Position numbers and translations under genes: made by a program
Part shown: positions 1 through 12,500 of the stretch, one piece after another
Position numbering within the stretch: the first letter of the stretch is position 1
Layout: each line of letters begins with the position of its first letter
Assembly: GCA_032358255.1 (NCBI GenBank)
Contig: JAULBX010027938.1
Coordinates: forward strand, 124,001 to 188,000
DNA length: 64,000 bases
Reading direction: 5' to 3'
Origin: Heterotrichella gracilis
Lineage: Eukaryota > Sar > Xanthophyceae > Tribonematales > Xanthonemataceae
The notes under the pieces: model-generated
What the model saw: only the letters and a program-made list of their open reading frames with translations
Database searches by the model: none
Told to the model about the DNA's origin: nothing

Positions 1-1257
1 ACACCAAGGAGACCAGCACATGCAAGATGCCAGAGACAAGCAAAAAGATGCCGAGGACCTTGTTCTTGGCACCCACCCAAGAGTCTGTGCCGAGAACGAT
101 GTACTTTTCACCCTTGAAGTTGTATGTGTTGAACCGGTTTTGCACGTTGATCACTACTTGCGAGCCCTTCGCCAAGGGCCCCTCTATCCTTCCCCATGCT
201 TTCCTGAAGTTTGGCCGAGAAGCAACCCGCATCCACACCATGAAGTGCTGTGCTTGGTTGAGGGGAGCCACTGTTGTGTTCCCACCTCGTGTCCAGTCGA
301 AGCCAGGGCTATAGCTGTTGTAGTTGACAGGCAGCACATCTCCGTACAATTTGCTGCTGTCAGAACTCCATGCAATGCTTGAAGAGTCGATGGCCACTGG
401 GCTGGACTGCCCATCTTGGACCAATGAAAAGCTAAACGAGTCATTGAACTGCGACCAGGCAATGAGGCCACACGGCAGGATGATTTCTGTATCTGTTCCT
501 TGCTGTGGGCTGCACTGTGAACCACCAGCAGCTGTCTGGTCGTGCCACTGGGTGCTGTCATAGCTCCTCGTGTACCTGTACAAGAGGAGGGGGGCACATC
601 AACCACCGCTCTGTGCAACAACAGGCGCAGCTATGGGTGGCAAGTCAAGCTGTTTCTTACGCACCTCCGAATGCTCTGGTAGAACATTGTGAGTTCGTAG
701 TAGACGTACAGCTGCACCACACACAAAAAGGCGGTTAGGAACAAGCCCGGGTGCCAACCCACAGGCTGCCAATCACATGCACCAACCCATCCCAAAGACA
801 TCCATGGTGCCCACCAACAGGCGCAAACCATCCCACATGCAACCCAGGTCCCAGCCAACTGGTGCCAAGCCACTCAATAGCGTGCACCCCCCACCCCCCA
901 CGCCCCCATCCAGCCTGTACTTACAGGGCCATCCAAATCTTGGTCAATGTCCACGGTCACCGTGACAGGGATGCCGCTGCCCCCTTGTACAAGCAACAAG
1001 TCCTGTGACTCTTGTTCGCTTGCTGCGCCGAATTCCCCCGCGTTGTCGTAGCGCACTTTGTACTGTATCACATTGTTTTGAGCTGCTGTGATGGCTGCCC
1101 CAAGTGCTACCAAAATACACCCCAAGGTGAGGGTGTATATCAGCGCACTGTTGGCAGTCAGGATGGGAGCCCAGCCCTTCAACTCCTGTCGCATGAGGCG
1201 TAGCGTCCACCTATGCCTTTTCGGCTTTTCCGTGTCGCTTTCTGCTTGGTCTGCCAT
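1..1257 (-). CDS. CDC50/LEM3 (ALIS) family P4-ATPase flippase subunit, 3' end cut by window edge
   Basis: Beta subunit of phospholipid flippases: it partners a P4-ATPase, escorts it out of the ER and supports aminophospholipid transport. Three exons read right to left: 1257-925, 711-665 and 575-1, with GTAAGT and GTGCGT donors and matching phases. The start at 1257 opens a short basic cytosolic tail (MADQAESD...); an in-frame ATG lies at 1323. Visible family features are a first membrane segment around residues 35-60, the YDN motif, the YVYYEL...FYQSIRR block across exons 1-2, ILPCGLIAWSQFND, the HFMVWMRVA...FRKAWGRI block, and NRFNTY...GTDSWVGAKN leading into the second membrane segment, where the window ends. 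About 318 codons are present, nearly the family's full length (about 340). It is divergent from the translocator gene. Family assignment is secure; the partner ATPase is not visible. Confidence 0.93.
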
Positions 1258-2850
1258 TGTATGACCTGACCCAACTTGGGACGACCTTCCAATGCGGTGT
1301 ATGCTGCTGCTGGCCAGCCACACTTTCTACCCACAGTGCAATATTGCGCTCGAATACACCTCTGGAGCTGAGATCAACAGGTTACTAGGTTGGTGTCTGG
1401 CGATTTAAACAGGACTTGGTGGACCTCTGCCTAACAACATGTGGGTTGTCCGTTGATAGCTGGCAAATTGCAGCACGTTGGCACACAAAGCAGCAAAATC
1501 CAAGGCAGGACCAAAGTGTTATCTGGTGTATTCGTAACCTATCAGTCAAAGCTTATAAGCACCAATTGGGCACATTGGAACATGGCAAGGTCAAGACCTC
1601 CTCGTGACCTACCTGAATATGATATTCCCCAATTTAAAACATGCAGAGGAGCTCCTCGAGCAGCTACAAGCTACAAGCTATCAGCCTTTCAGTGATCCAG
1701 ACTCCTTGTATGCCTGACACGAACGTGCAAGCTTCCATAGACCCCGCGGGACTAGCTTGCCTCACAAGTTGATCCTCCTCTTATGCCCCAATTCTAATAT
1801 GTGATCAGCCTGCTGCGATCTTTCCTGTCCTCAAGCCCGATCACAGCCCAAGGTGCCGTCCATCCTTTTCATGCCAGTGTACAGCGGTGCTTGCTTGTGC
1901 AGCGCCCTAGTTCCTGCAAGGCGAACCAACCATGATCTAACCAGTCACTGTCACTAGCTCGCCCACAACAGCAAACTTGCTCCTTAATTGGACAACGATT
2001 CGCCTGCAGACACAATACAACGTGCGTACAGGTGCGGTAGCTTGTGGACAACAATTCGCACGACCTGCCACTTTAGGGACTTGGGCAGTGTTGGGGTTCA
2101 TGAGTAAGCAGGCAGCTTCTGACCAGTGCAAACCTCCTTGCCCACCCCTGCTGGTGCTGCTTGAGGCTGTGTGGCAGGAGGTTTGTTGACTGACCCAGCG
2201 GTTGTTTCGCACTAAGTTCTTTCCAAGCCACCCAGTACATTCTCAGACTCTTCTCAGGTTGTTGGTCACTGCTAGTGGCATGGGTACACCTGTGACCCTA
2301 CCTTAGGTCTCTCCCTCCCTGGTTGCCCAGCTGTCAACAACTCGTTCCTTGTGCAGTCTACCGGACATGTTGTATGAAACCTGCATGGGGGTTTGCGTCT
2401 GTGCAGGGGGCTTCTGCAAGTGTGTCAGCCTCAGCCTCACTAGAGCAGCTGGTCAATGCTGACGCCGAAGGCAGGGGCTACGCCTGCCCTCACCGGGGAC
2501 CCATCTGAAACACAAGGGTTGTTAGGTGCGCATGGGGTAGGACAGGCAAGCCGGCCACATAGAAAAAATAGCCGAACAGCCTTGCATACATTGATCAGTG
2601 GAATCGTACACTATGGCGCCAGGCAGGTCTTTCCTGACACTGCTGCAGTGTCTGAACCTTGCACAGCTGACGATCCTAAACAGAGTGATTTGAATGTCTC
2701 GTGACCCTGGTGCTTTCAAGTTCTCCAAGCCGACTGTGCTGGCTCCTCAAGGGAGGTGCATAGGGTTTAGGGTTTCAAGTTTGAAAGTATCATGGACCTG
2801 TGGGTGTTGATCTCCAAACCTGCTGTGCTGTGGCAGGCTCCGCTGGGGAT
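1258..2850. other. Intergenic region between divergent CDC50 and translocator genes
   Basis: About 1.6 kb between two divergent genes, presumably holding both promoters. I see no coding exon with splice support. A short telomere-like tract (about two TTTAGGG units) lies at 2760-2775, just before the translocator. An upstream non-coding exon for that gene cannot be excluded, because an AG preceded by a pyrimidine/GT-rich run lies shortly before its ATG. Confidence 0.5.
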
Positions 2851-4700
2851 ATGTTGAAGGACAGGAGCAGCGGGCGCCTGCAGAAAGATGGGGCCGAGTC
2901 TGAGTTGGAAACCGAGCCAGTGCGGACGATGAAGGTCAAGGCGCCCAGCGGGGTGATGAAGGTCATACTTGCAGTGCTGGCCAGCGGGGGGTGGATGACG
3001 GTGTCCAGTGCGCTCATCCTGCTCAACAGGCAGCTGCTAGTGGAGCACAAATTCAACTACCCGATGGCGCTCTCGGGGCTGGGCATGCTTTTCAGCTCTG
3101 TGGCCAGTTTCATCTGCTGCCGGGTACGTCTGCTGGCGTTTTTACCTGAAGGAGAGAATTTCTGTGGATTTGCCGGCTCAAAATTCAAGGCCAGGATGAT
3201 AATCTTGCCTGGACCTGGGATGTACTGAGCATGGATCACTGACTGGTCATGGAGTAGTCGCAGCAACTCCCCAAGCCATGATGTGCATTGGCTGACAGGC
3301 TGTGCATGGGTGCAGGTGTTGAAAGTGGTAGAAGCCAAGAAGGTGGTGACCATGCGGTTCTACATCACCCGGATCATGCCCATCGGGCTGTTCATGGCGC
3401 TGACGCTGTTCTTTGGCAACCTGGTGTACCTGTACCTCACAGTGTCCTTCATCCAAATGCTGAAGGTGAGCGCTGCATGCATGATTATGCTGTAGACCTG
3501 GTAGAGATGATTGGTCACTCTGCACCCTAGTTGAATCTGTGCATCTGCAAGTTTGTCAATACTGAGTGCATTTCCAGCCACGCTAAATGTCTGTGTTGAA
3601 TTTTGCAGGCATTCACGCCAATCATCACCATGCTGGCGTTGTTTGTGGCTGGGTTGGAATCACCTTCACGGAGCCTAATCAGTGCAATCGCACTGATTGC
3701 TGCGGGGACTGCAGTGGCTTCATATGGCGAGCTGAACCTGTCAATAATGGGCATCACCATAATGATGTTGAGCGAGACATTTGAGTCGATACGCTTGGTC
3801 ATGACGCAAATCCTGCTGGTCGGGCTGAAGTTCCATCCAAGTAAGTGTGGGATAATTGGCCTCGTATATACAAAATGATACTCACAAGGAAGGGATCACA
3901 GCTGGCGACATGCAGGTTTGCTGCACTGCACCTGCACCAGCATCATGACAGTGGTAGCTGTGGCTAAAGAAAAAACCCGGTGGTGCAGTTGACTAGGTTT
4001 GGCAACCCACCACAATCCTGCCTGGATGGCACAGCGTATGTGCTCACATGCAGCCTTGTTAACAAAGTGGTGTGTGTTGCAGTTGAGGGCCTGATGTACC
4101 TGGCACCCGCATGCTCCTTCTGGCTCATCATCGGCTGTGGGTGCATGGAGTTCAGGCGCATGCTAGAGAATGGCGCGTTCTTGAACATTGCGGCAAACCC
4201 GTGGCTGTACCTTGCTGCAGCTGCCATGGGCTTTGGCGTTAACAGCTTGGCGTATATTGTCATTCTGACAGCCAGCTCACTCACTCTCAAGGTAGGGTTA
4301 TTTTATTGCATAAGCCTTTGCTTGGCTTGAAGCCTGACTTGGTCATCATTGTGTGCATGCGCCTGCTCCTTATGCTTATGCATGGAGCTGAACCTGCACA
4401 CCATCATTGTGGGTGAAGATGGAGGTTGATGCAGTCGGTGGCAGCATGTGCATGCCAGGCTTGCCAGGTGCCTGGTTCACTTGCCAAGGGGGTGATTACC
4501 TTTTGCCACAGGTGTTGGCTACAGTGAAGAATGCTCTGGTGGTGTGGCTGGGCATCATTTTCCTCAGCGAGCAGGTCACACCTCTGCAAGGGTTTGGGTA
4601 TGCGGTGAGCATCGGTGGCTTCGTAGTGTATAACCACATCAAGATGAGGCAAATAGCGCAGACTGCGGTGGAGAAGTCTGAGAGCAATGGCAAGGTTTAA
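2851..4700 (+). CDS. Triose-phosphate-translocator-like (TPT/nucleotide-sugar, DMT superfamily) transporter
   Basis: Multi-pass membrane carrier of the plant sugar-phosphate/phosphate translocator group; substrate unknown. Five exons: 2851-3123, 3316-3465, 3609-3840, 4083-4291 and 4512-4700, all GT-AG with consistent phases, giving 350 residues. The start is the first ATG in frame (MLKDRSS...); the reading frame extends a little upstream without an ATG. After a charged cytosolic tail come about ten hydrophobic segments. Typical family sequences are SSALILLNRQLL in the first helix, FGNLVYLYLTVSFIQMLK, the FTPIITMLALF segment starting exon 3, SLTLKVLATVKNALVV spanning exons 4-5 and a final GYAVSIGGFVVYNHIK helix. 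The protein ends in a short hydrophilic tail without a KKxx signal. Against plastid forms, the N-terminus looks too short for a transit peptide, so a Golgi/ER endomembrane location is more likely (inference). Confidence 0.9.
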
Positions 4701-5691
4701 GGGCATTCAATTTTAGTGGCTTGGAGCACAGCTCTATTTATAACATATGCTCAGCTTTGGGGCTTTGAGACTAGTCATTGTGGGCATCATTTATGAGCGT
4801 ACATTTCAGATTCAGGCGGCATTGATAGTATTCCACTTTGACCCAACCGCGTCTGTGAAGGCGAATCGCTAACAGCCGCAGGGCCTGAGTCACTCCATTG
4901 TGGGGATGGGTGCAGTCCGGGGCCAATTGGTACTAGACCTTCAACAAACTGCCAGTGGACGTGAAGCAGGCATTACTGTTGAACGTAGACATAAGTATGG
5001 TACAGTACGAGTACTGCAGTCGTTGGCATGTATTTTTGTTAAAGAACACTAGCTTTTCTTTTGTGCGAGCAATCAGCTCGCATCTCTAACCGTCACAACA
5101 ATGTTCTCTTGCAATTGTTACTGCCAGGCATTGATTTACTAAAACAAACTGCACTGGATCCATTGATGCAACACAATGATTGCCATATACTGCACCGTAA
5201 GAACGCAGTTGGGCAACCATGTTCTAACTTACTACCCTAGGCTAGTCTGCAGAAAGTTTGCCTTCTTGCTACTGTCAGTGATATCATAAGCCTGCGCAAT
5301 CTACAGTGCCACCAATTTTAGCATGCGTGGGCCACACATGTACGTTGTCAAGGCGCCAACTACTCGTATGACACATTGTGATATATATATATTTCCAAAC
5401 TGGGGAAACGTACATGGAAACATAAAACATTAACTGGAAAAGGAGGGCTAAATAGCAATAAAGAGCACCTGTTGGGCCACAATGGCACAGCATGCTAACT
5501 CTCCAGTTACTGGAGCACAACAATATTGCCTACCAGTTGCCCCGAGCAGCAGCGTTGGAGTCTGGACAATATTCCAAGTTATAGGATACAATCCCACTCA
5601 TCTTCACAATCCATTGCAAACAAACGCAAGCAGTGGAGCCTCAGAGGTGTCCCCTTGCGCATACTGCTGTTTAACACCCCTGCCCACATCC
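4701..5691. other. Intergenic region between convergent translocator and RING-CH genes
   Basis: About 1 kb of AT-richer sequence holding the 3' ends of two convergent genes. No exon with plausible splice sites or family similarity was seen on either strand; the short open frames here lack coding character. Confidence 0.5.
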
Positions 5692-8240
5692 CTACTTCCC
5701 CGCTGTAGTGACCCCCATGCCTGCCTGCCCAACACCCATGCTGCACCCACATATGCTGGCCATGTTGCACGCTAGCGTGCAGGCATCGCCGTAGTGGATC
5801 GGGGTCATGTTATCTGAGCATGCGCCGCTGTGCTGATGGGCAACCTCAAGGGCTGTGCTGGCGATTGAGAGGCAAGGGGCACTAAGCTGACCAACCGCAC
5901 CGCGCCATCCCTGCTAGGCGGGTGCCCCCCTTGCTCCATGGTCTGTGGCAATAACCAACACATTCAAACACCGTGATTGAATGCGTGGCACACTGAATAG
6001 CATCCTGCATGTGCTTTGATGGGCATGCACGCGTGTCCATGCATGTAGTGTGCATGTGCTTTGATGGGCAGAGGCATCAATGGCGACATGCGACACCTGT
6101 CAGCCAGATAGGTAAGCTACCAGTCGATGCATGGCGCCCACCAGTTGCCACAGCAACCCAGAGTGTGGCAATGCACTGACATAAATCTCGGAGGCTTAAA
6201 AAGCACGGCAGTACCACATTGTACCCAACGGAAAGTTGCCACGTGACTAAAGGCGTGGTCTGCACCAGCGGCCGATGCGTACTCGCGCCATGCAGGCAAT
6301 GGGTCAAGCGCACTCACCCACAGCAGCGTGGCCAGATCGCGCTCCAAATCATGCTCCCGATCGTGCTGCTCCCGCCTTGCATGCACCGCCCCCATCAGGC
6401 GCAGCACCCCGTAGATTGGCAGCACCACCACTACCACACGCAGCAGCAACCACACCATGAGAGCAGACTCAGCGGCAGTCTCCGCACTCTCTTCTTCCGC
6501 CTCATCCTATGCAACAGGCACCAGCATGTTCAGTGTGCTGAGCGCAGCTGATTTTTGATATTTGTGGTGCAGAGAGACGTCGCTCTACACAATACTAAAA
6601 TTAACTGGATGGCGATCAATCCTGGTGCATTTGACATAAAACGGTGTACTGTACAGAAGTGTACATTTGTAAAACAAAACAATATATACTCTATTTGCAG
6701 ATACCCAGCACATATCTGATCAAATACGTATGCCGCAGCTGGCTGCCGTGCCTTACCTGCCAGGCTGTTGCCATTGCTGTTGAGTTGCCCGACAGATCAC
6801 CCATCCCTGCCGCGCTTGGTGGGTCAGGCAGCATATCAAACAGCTGGTGCAGGATGAGCATGCACAGGAAAACCAGCAGCGAGGTCAGGCACCAGGCTGT
6901 GCCAATCTGCTGGGGGTGGCCATCCATGGTGCCGTCATCACTGTCAACCTCCTGCTGCAAGCGCAAGCTCAGTGTCAGTGGCAATATAGCCGGATAGCGG
7001 CACGTGCACTGAGTGAGTTGGCAGATTCAGCCACGAAATGTACATGCCGTTGATAAGCTTGGGTACTTGGCCATGGCGCGGCTGGGGCTGTTATACTGCT
7101 TGCATAGCATGGCCTGCATAGCATGGCCTGCACCCCACTCCGCAACACAGTTGCACCACATGCAGGAAGGGCTGATGCATGGGTCGGTGCACATGCAGCA
7201 CGTACCTGTCGTATCTGTGCGGTGATGGCCCCCGTGTGCGGGTCCGTGGTGAGCACCAACCCTTGCAGGGTTCGCACAGGCCTGCCCAACGGCGGCTCAG
7301 CTGGCCTGGGGGGTGGGGTTGTGTACTCGCCCTGGAACTGCTGCTTGCAAATCTCACACTGCAGGTTGCCCTTCTCGTTGATCCACTGCTGGACGCAGGA
7401 GGCATGGGCGTGCTGCACCAACGCCAGTCGGTGTCAGTTGTGTGTTGAGCGCGTGCATGCATACGTTTCCTCGAGTTGAGGGCAGTAGGCAATGGGCCAG
7501 TCGGTACAGCAATGAGATGAGGCCAAAAGGCAAGGCTTGTGCACGTTCTTACCTGCATGCTTCCCGCGCATGCACAGGGCTTGGCCAACAGCTCGGCCTT
7601 GTCCTCTTCTAGACAGATGCGGCATATTGCTGTGTCAAGTTTGTCCGACTGTGACCTAGTTGGAGTTGATGCAGAGCTATCTGTGCTCAAAGGCGCCTCC
7701 TTAGCGTCGCTTGCCTCACGATCCACTAGAAGGGGGCTCTGCAAGGGGGGCAACACAGACATAACCACCATGACACAGGGATGGAAAGTGAACTATTGGG
7801 TCACAGCACCAGTGCATGACCAAGTAAATCAATTGTCAAGAGGACTACTGCTGTGGGAACAGACAGCTGCAGAAAGAGCTACCGTAGTTCCACACAGCGA
7901 AAGCTGGAAGCCAGTGCCACGATTGGCTTCCACGCTCACCTGCTCAGAAGCTCCAACTTCTGCACTTGTTTCAATAGCAGAGCCTCTATCGCTCACAGGT
8001 TCCATATCGACCACCTTCTCGTACCCTGCGAAGGACGTTAAGAACAGTTTCGAGAAGAAACCTGGTGTGCCTGCAAGAATCGTTCCCCGTGCCCACCTCC
8101 CAACTTGCAGGAGGGGGTTTGCAGAGGGTCCATGGGTTCGTTGCCACGGGCATTCTAGCCTTAAAATTGGGACAACAGCACCCACTGCTATCTGCAAACG
8201 CACTGCTGAGCTCACCTCGTAATGCATCCACCTCAGCCAT
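5692..8240 (-). CDS. RING-CH (MARCH-type) membrane E3 ubiquitin ligase
   Basis: Predicted ubiquitin ligase of plant MARCH/DUF3675 type, anchored in an endomembrane. Exons right to left: 8240-8216, 8025-7940, 7738-7553, 7412-7206, 6954-6757 and 6506-6318, all GT-AG with agreeing phases (297 codons). The RINGv domain spans exons 3-4: CRIC, KPCACAGSMQ, HAHASCVQQW and CEIC give the C4HC3 ligand set, followed by the QQFQGEYTTPPP tail typical of plant members. Two hydrophobic helices follow, in exon 5 (LTSLLVFLCMLILHQL) and exon 6 (MVWLLLRVVVVVLPIYGV). The last exon is uncertain: an in-phase open stretch at 5910-5692 with a good acceptor would add 73 codons and a stop but matches no family sequence. 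The acidic N-terminal exons look disordered. It shares a divergent promoter region with the kinase gene. Confidence 0.88.
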
Positions 8241-9522
8241 GATGGCACCGTGTGACTGCTGTCGTAGCCTGGGACTAGGTTACTATCTCCTCAAGATGCG
8301 AGACGGTGACAAGCTAAATGCCACTTCTGTTTTCAGTGCTGAAGTCACATATCGTTTCGATGGAACACGCTGCAAGCTGTTCTTCTACCTTCCAAGGAAC
8401 CCTTGTGTAGTCAGTGCTGTGAACCCAACCCACTTCGGTGCGTCCACTACACCAAGGGTTGCCAGCGCACCTTCACGACGTACCCCAAGTGCAGAAGAAT
8501 GGAGGGTTTCTGAGCGTCGAGGTGCGAGATAGTTGTTATAGCCCATCAAGCGAGGTCTCGAGTTCTATAGCCCAGCTGGCTTCCTCCCCCCGTTGGCGTT
8601 TTAGCAGTTTTACCACACCTTTGGAAGGATCCTCCCCCCATTCTTGCAGGACTTCTGCAAAACGTTTAGTAGTTGTGTTTGTAGTTGTTGTTGTAGTCCC
8701 AGCACAAAGAACGCGTCCTAAACTGCCTGAGAGCAGACTCAAGTCCCCAATAATCTCAACCGTGCAGGCAGCTGTCCAAACTTCCAAGTGTGACTCCACC
8801 CACCGCGCAATCCTTGCTGGATCTCCAAGATAAAGGTAGAGGTCGATGTTGAGCCCTCGCTAGGATGCTGGCACTTGTCGACCTCTGCTAGCCTGTTACT
8901 GCACTAGCTGTACCCTACAACCCATAAACCTTTGTCCGTCCCAACGTAGTTGTCCATCTGGTCTTGCATGCCTGTCAGCCTCGCGCTGCAGCGGCTCCAT
9001 TGTGCCCCACGATACCGACTAAAGCTTGGAACTTTTGTGCGTAGAGGTACTATGTTGTTATAGGCTGTTGTTGCGGGGCTCTTTGTTCTGGTCGGTTGTG
9101 CCATGCGTCCCTACGGCTGACGTCATCTTATGCCAGCCTGTTACCTACCGTTGTGAACAGCGTACTGGGCAGTAGGACCATTTGAAACTCTCTTACCCTC
9201 CGTTCGTAGCCTGTGGTCCGTTGCGCCTTGCCTTGACCTCATCCAATGTTGGGGTGGTCGGTTGGAAACTAGGGGTATCTGCATAATATGCATGCATGCA
9301 TATGCCCAAACAAACTTGCTCTGTAACGAGGTTATCGTATCTACTGCTGTGTCTAAACGACTTGATTAAGAGACTGTGCACGCTTTGCAAAGATTAAGCC
9401 TTGTTGCTACCTATATGTTGCCCTCTGCTAGCTGGACACGCTACTTGCATTGGTAATATTCACAACATGGAGCAACCACCTTGCAGGAGAAAGCCTTGAG
9501 TTGTGGTTGAGACGCTGCAGCC
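8241..9522. other. Intergenic region between divergent RING-CH and kinase genes
   Basis: About 1.3 kb, probably bidirectional promoter sequence. It contains a short GTT/GTAGTT-rich run near 8665-8700 and a TGCATGCATGCA palindrome near 9290. No supported coding exon. Confidence 0.5.
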
Positions 9523-12500
9523 ATGGGGGACGAAAGCGCTGTTGTCACCGACACATCGGTGGCAGCGTCACTGAAGACCACCATCTCGATGGCCGAGAAG
9601 GTGCCAGGGCCAGAGCGAGCCAAGCTGCTTGATAAAAAGTACTTGAGGAAGACCTTCCGCGAGAAGTGCTACCTGGTCCCCAAGGACTTCAAGGTCGAGG
9701 ATGGCTACAAGCTGTCAGACAACCTGTTTGTGGGAAAGAAGCTGGGGGGCGGAATGCAGGTGCAGTTTGCATAACGCCAACCACCGACCCCCACCGCTCC
9801 ACCTCTGCACTCTTCCCTACATGCTGCCACTCCAGTGCGCACCCCACTTCCTCTTGTTCGGAGCACGCTTGCTTCTCATGGTGAAACCCGTTCAGTGGCA
9901 AGCGCCCTCTGGCTGACTGCTCTGCCTGGCTGCAGGGCGGTGTGTATGACTTGCTGGATGGCGAGGGCAACAAGTCGCCCTGGGTCCTGAAAGTGAGCAA
10001 CCCCGGGGCGGTGCTGGGGGATTTGGAGAAGGAGTGGGCAGTGGGCATGGCGCTAGACCTACTGCAGGACCCCGAAACAGGCAAAATCCCTGGGTTCATG
10101 AAGACCGGCGCCTGCTTGCGGACAGACGACAAAAACCGCACCTTTCGAGGTGCGCTCAAATGTTGCATGTCGGGCCAGCAGCGCATCACGCACTTGCAGC
10201 ATCGTTTGTCATCAGGTTGGCAGATTCGGGCAGCAGCCCTTACATCCGTGTGTTTTATGTTCTGCAAACAAGACTCAGTGTGGGTTGAAGTTGTCAACAC
10301 AACTGCACGTTCCTACATGCTGTTGGAGCGGAAGGAAGTGAATGACACTCTGAGTCAACGTTAGTTTGGTACATCTGTTTCCCGCACTAGCGCCAGATTG
10401 GTTGTCAACCCCTTGTGCAAGCAGGCACCACCTGGCACTGCGTGGACCATCCTTTAACGTTACACGTTTCCAAATGTGGTTCCATGTGCCAGGCATGCTG
10501 CTGGAGCGCATCACCGGGAGGGAGGTGAACGACACCCTCAAGGCGCCCGACTTCCACGACATGGAGTATGTGCGCGACTTCCTGTTCCAGACTTTTGCGG
10601 GACTCATGCGGGCGCAGGAGCTGCTGGGGTTCCACCATGCAGACTGTCGCCTAGTGAATGTGATGGACCACTTTCCTGATTATCCAGACAAATCAGTGCG
10701 TGGGCTGGAACTGAGTTAGCCACTACTGGAACGCGCATGGATCAGCCCTGTGCACCGTTTTTTGCATGGCTGTGGTGTTTTGGAGACCAGCTGTGGGCCA
10801 TCCTGTAATTGCAATTGTAATTGTAGCCTTGTTCCTGCCGTTGCAATTGTGGCCTAGCTCCTGTAATTGTGAATGTACTTATAGCCTTGCCCCTGTCAGC
10901 GTCACTGTGTTCCTGTACTTGGAAGTGTGGCCTTGTTTCTGTGATTGCAATCGTAATTGTAGCCGCGACTCCTGGGCCAAACGTTTTTGCGACCTCGCCT
11001 GCAGACGAGGGAGTTCAAGATCATCGACTTCGGCCTGGCCCAGCTGCTGGACACAGAGTCCTCCGCCATCAAGAAGTTTGGCAGGATGATGAAGAAGCAG
11101 GCCACTGCGGCCAAGAGCCTGGGCAAGGTGTTCATGCACCCCAAGCAGGCAGCCAACGCCACGCTGGACAAGGGCTACAGGTGGGTGTGGTTGATGGGCA
11201 AGGACGCATGTACCAGGGTTTTAAGGTCACAACTTCAGCCCTGGGGATTAGTTGGATGCAGTTGCCTAAACCGGGGAGAGGTTGGAGGTGGGTTGGTGGG
11301 GCATCATTGAACCTGGGCAAGGTGTTCATGCACCCCCAAGCAGGCAGCCATTGCTACGCTGGACAAGGGCTACGGGTGGGCGGCGCGGTGGGCTCTTTGT
11401 GGGGGTCAGGCCGTTTTTTTAGGAGGCTTGCCTGACGAGGGCGGAGGTTTGCTGGGGTAAACCTGTTTTTGAGTTAGCGACCCGGTGGAGGCTGGTTGGC
11501 CCAACCAATGGAAAGTCAAGGGTGGGTCGGTGGGGCACCATGTTGCATGATGCAAAATGCAAGGCAGATTGAGCGCTGGCACACATTGCCATGGCTGGGT
11601 ATGGGATTTAGCACGAGCTTGCCCCAGTATTCAACCATCAACTTGCAGAGGTTCCCATGGGTAGGACATCCTCAAGCCCAAGCCACTGCATATTCCTGAC
11701 ATCAGCATCAAACACCGGATCTATAGGCACCACCCATGTAACTGCCTGCCTGCTTGTGTGGGCCCCCTCCAATTTAAAGCAGTAACAACCAACGCTTTTC
11801 TCCCTCAGGCTGTACTGGATCTCCAAGGGCGATGTGTTCCACCTGCTGTGGTCGCTGCTCAAGGTGATTGACGGTCTGGTGTGGTGCGAGGACGACAGGG
11901 AGTCGGTGGAGGGGCTGGTGGAGCTAGTCAAATACGTGACAGGTAAAGCTTTAAACCCAAACCTAAATCCAAATGTGAGCTTATAACACGAGAGAGGTGG
12001 AGCTGGTCAAATACGCGACAGGTGATGGACAACTAGGAGCACATGCGCCAATGCTTGTTATCAGCGGCTTGGTGGTGGTGTGCTTGGTGGGCCAGAATCC
12101 AGCCACCATGCCAAGGGGCACATCACGAGTCTGGACAAATGCATATTGGACATCCTCCATGCACCCGTGCTCTGGGGTATGGGGTCAGCAGTTTGGCCGT
12201 GGTGATAATTCCGTACTCGACTTTGCAGGGGTCAAGGTTCGGACCTACTTTGGGCCCCGGGGGCCGGATGGCAAGGCGCAGGTGCCCGATGTGAAGGGGT
12301 GTGGGCACGTGTTCTACCGCAAGGACTCAGCTGTGCTGTACGGCATGAGGCGCTTCAGGATAAGGTGCGGCCTGAGAGTAGCACTCCAATCTCATCCTGA
12401 GATCCCAATTTAAGCCTGCATATCAGCAAGGGGAAATGGCATACTTTTTTTGCTGGCAACAGAGCCGTGCAGACAAGCAGTTGTGTAGGCAGGCAGTGAA

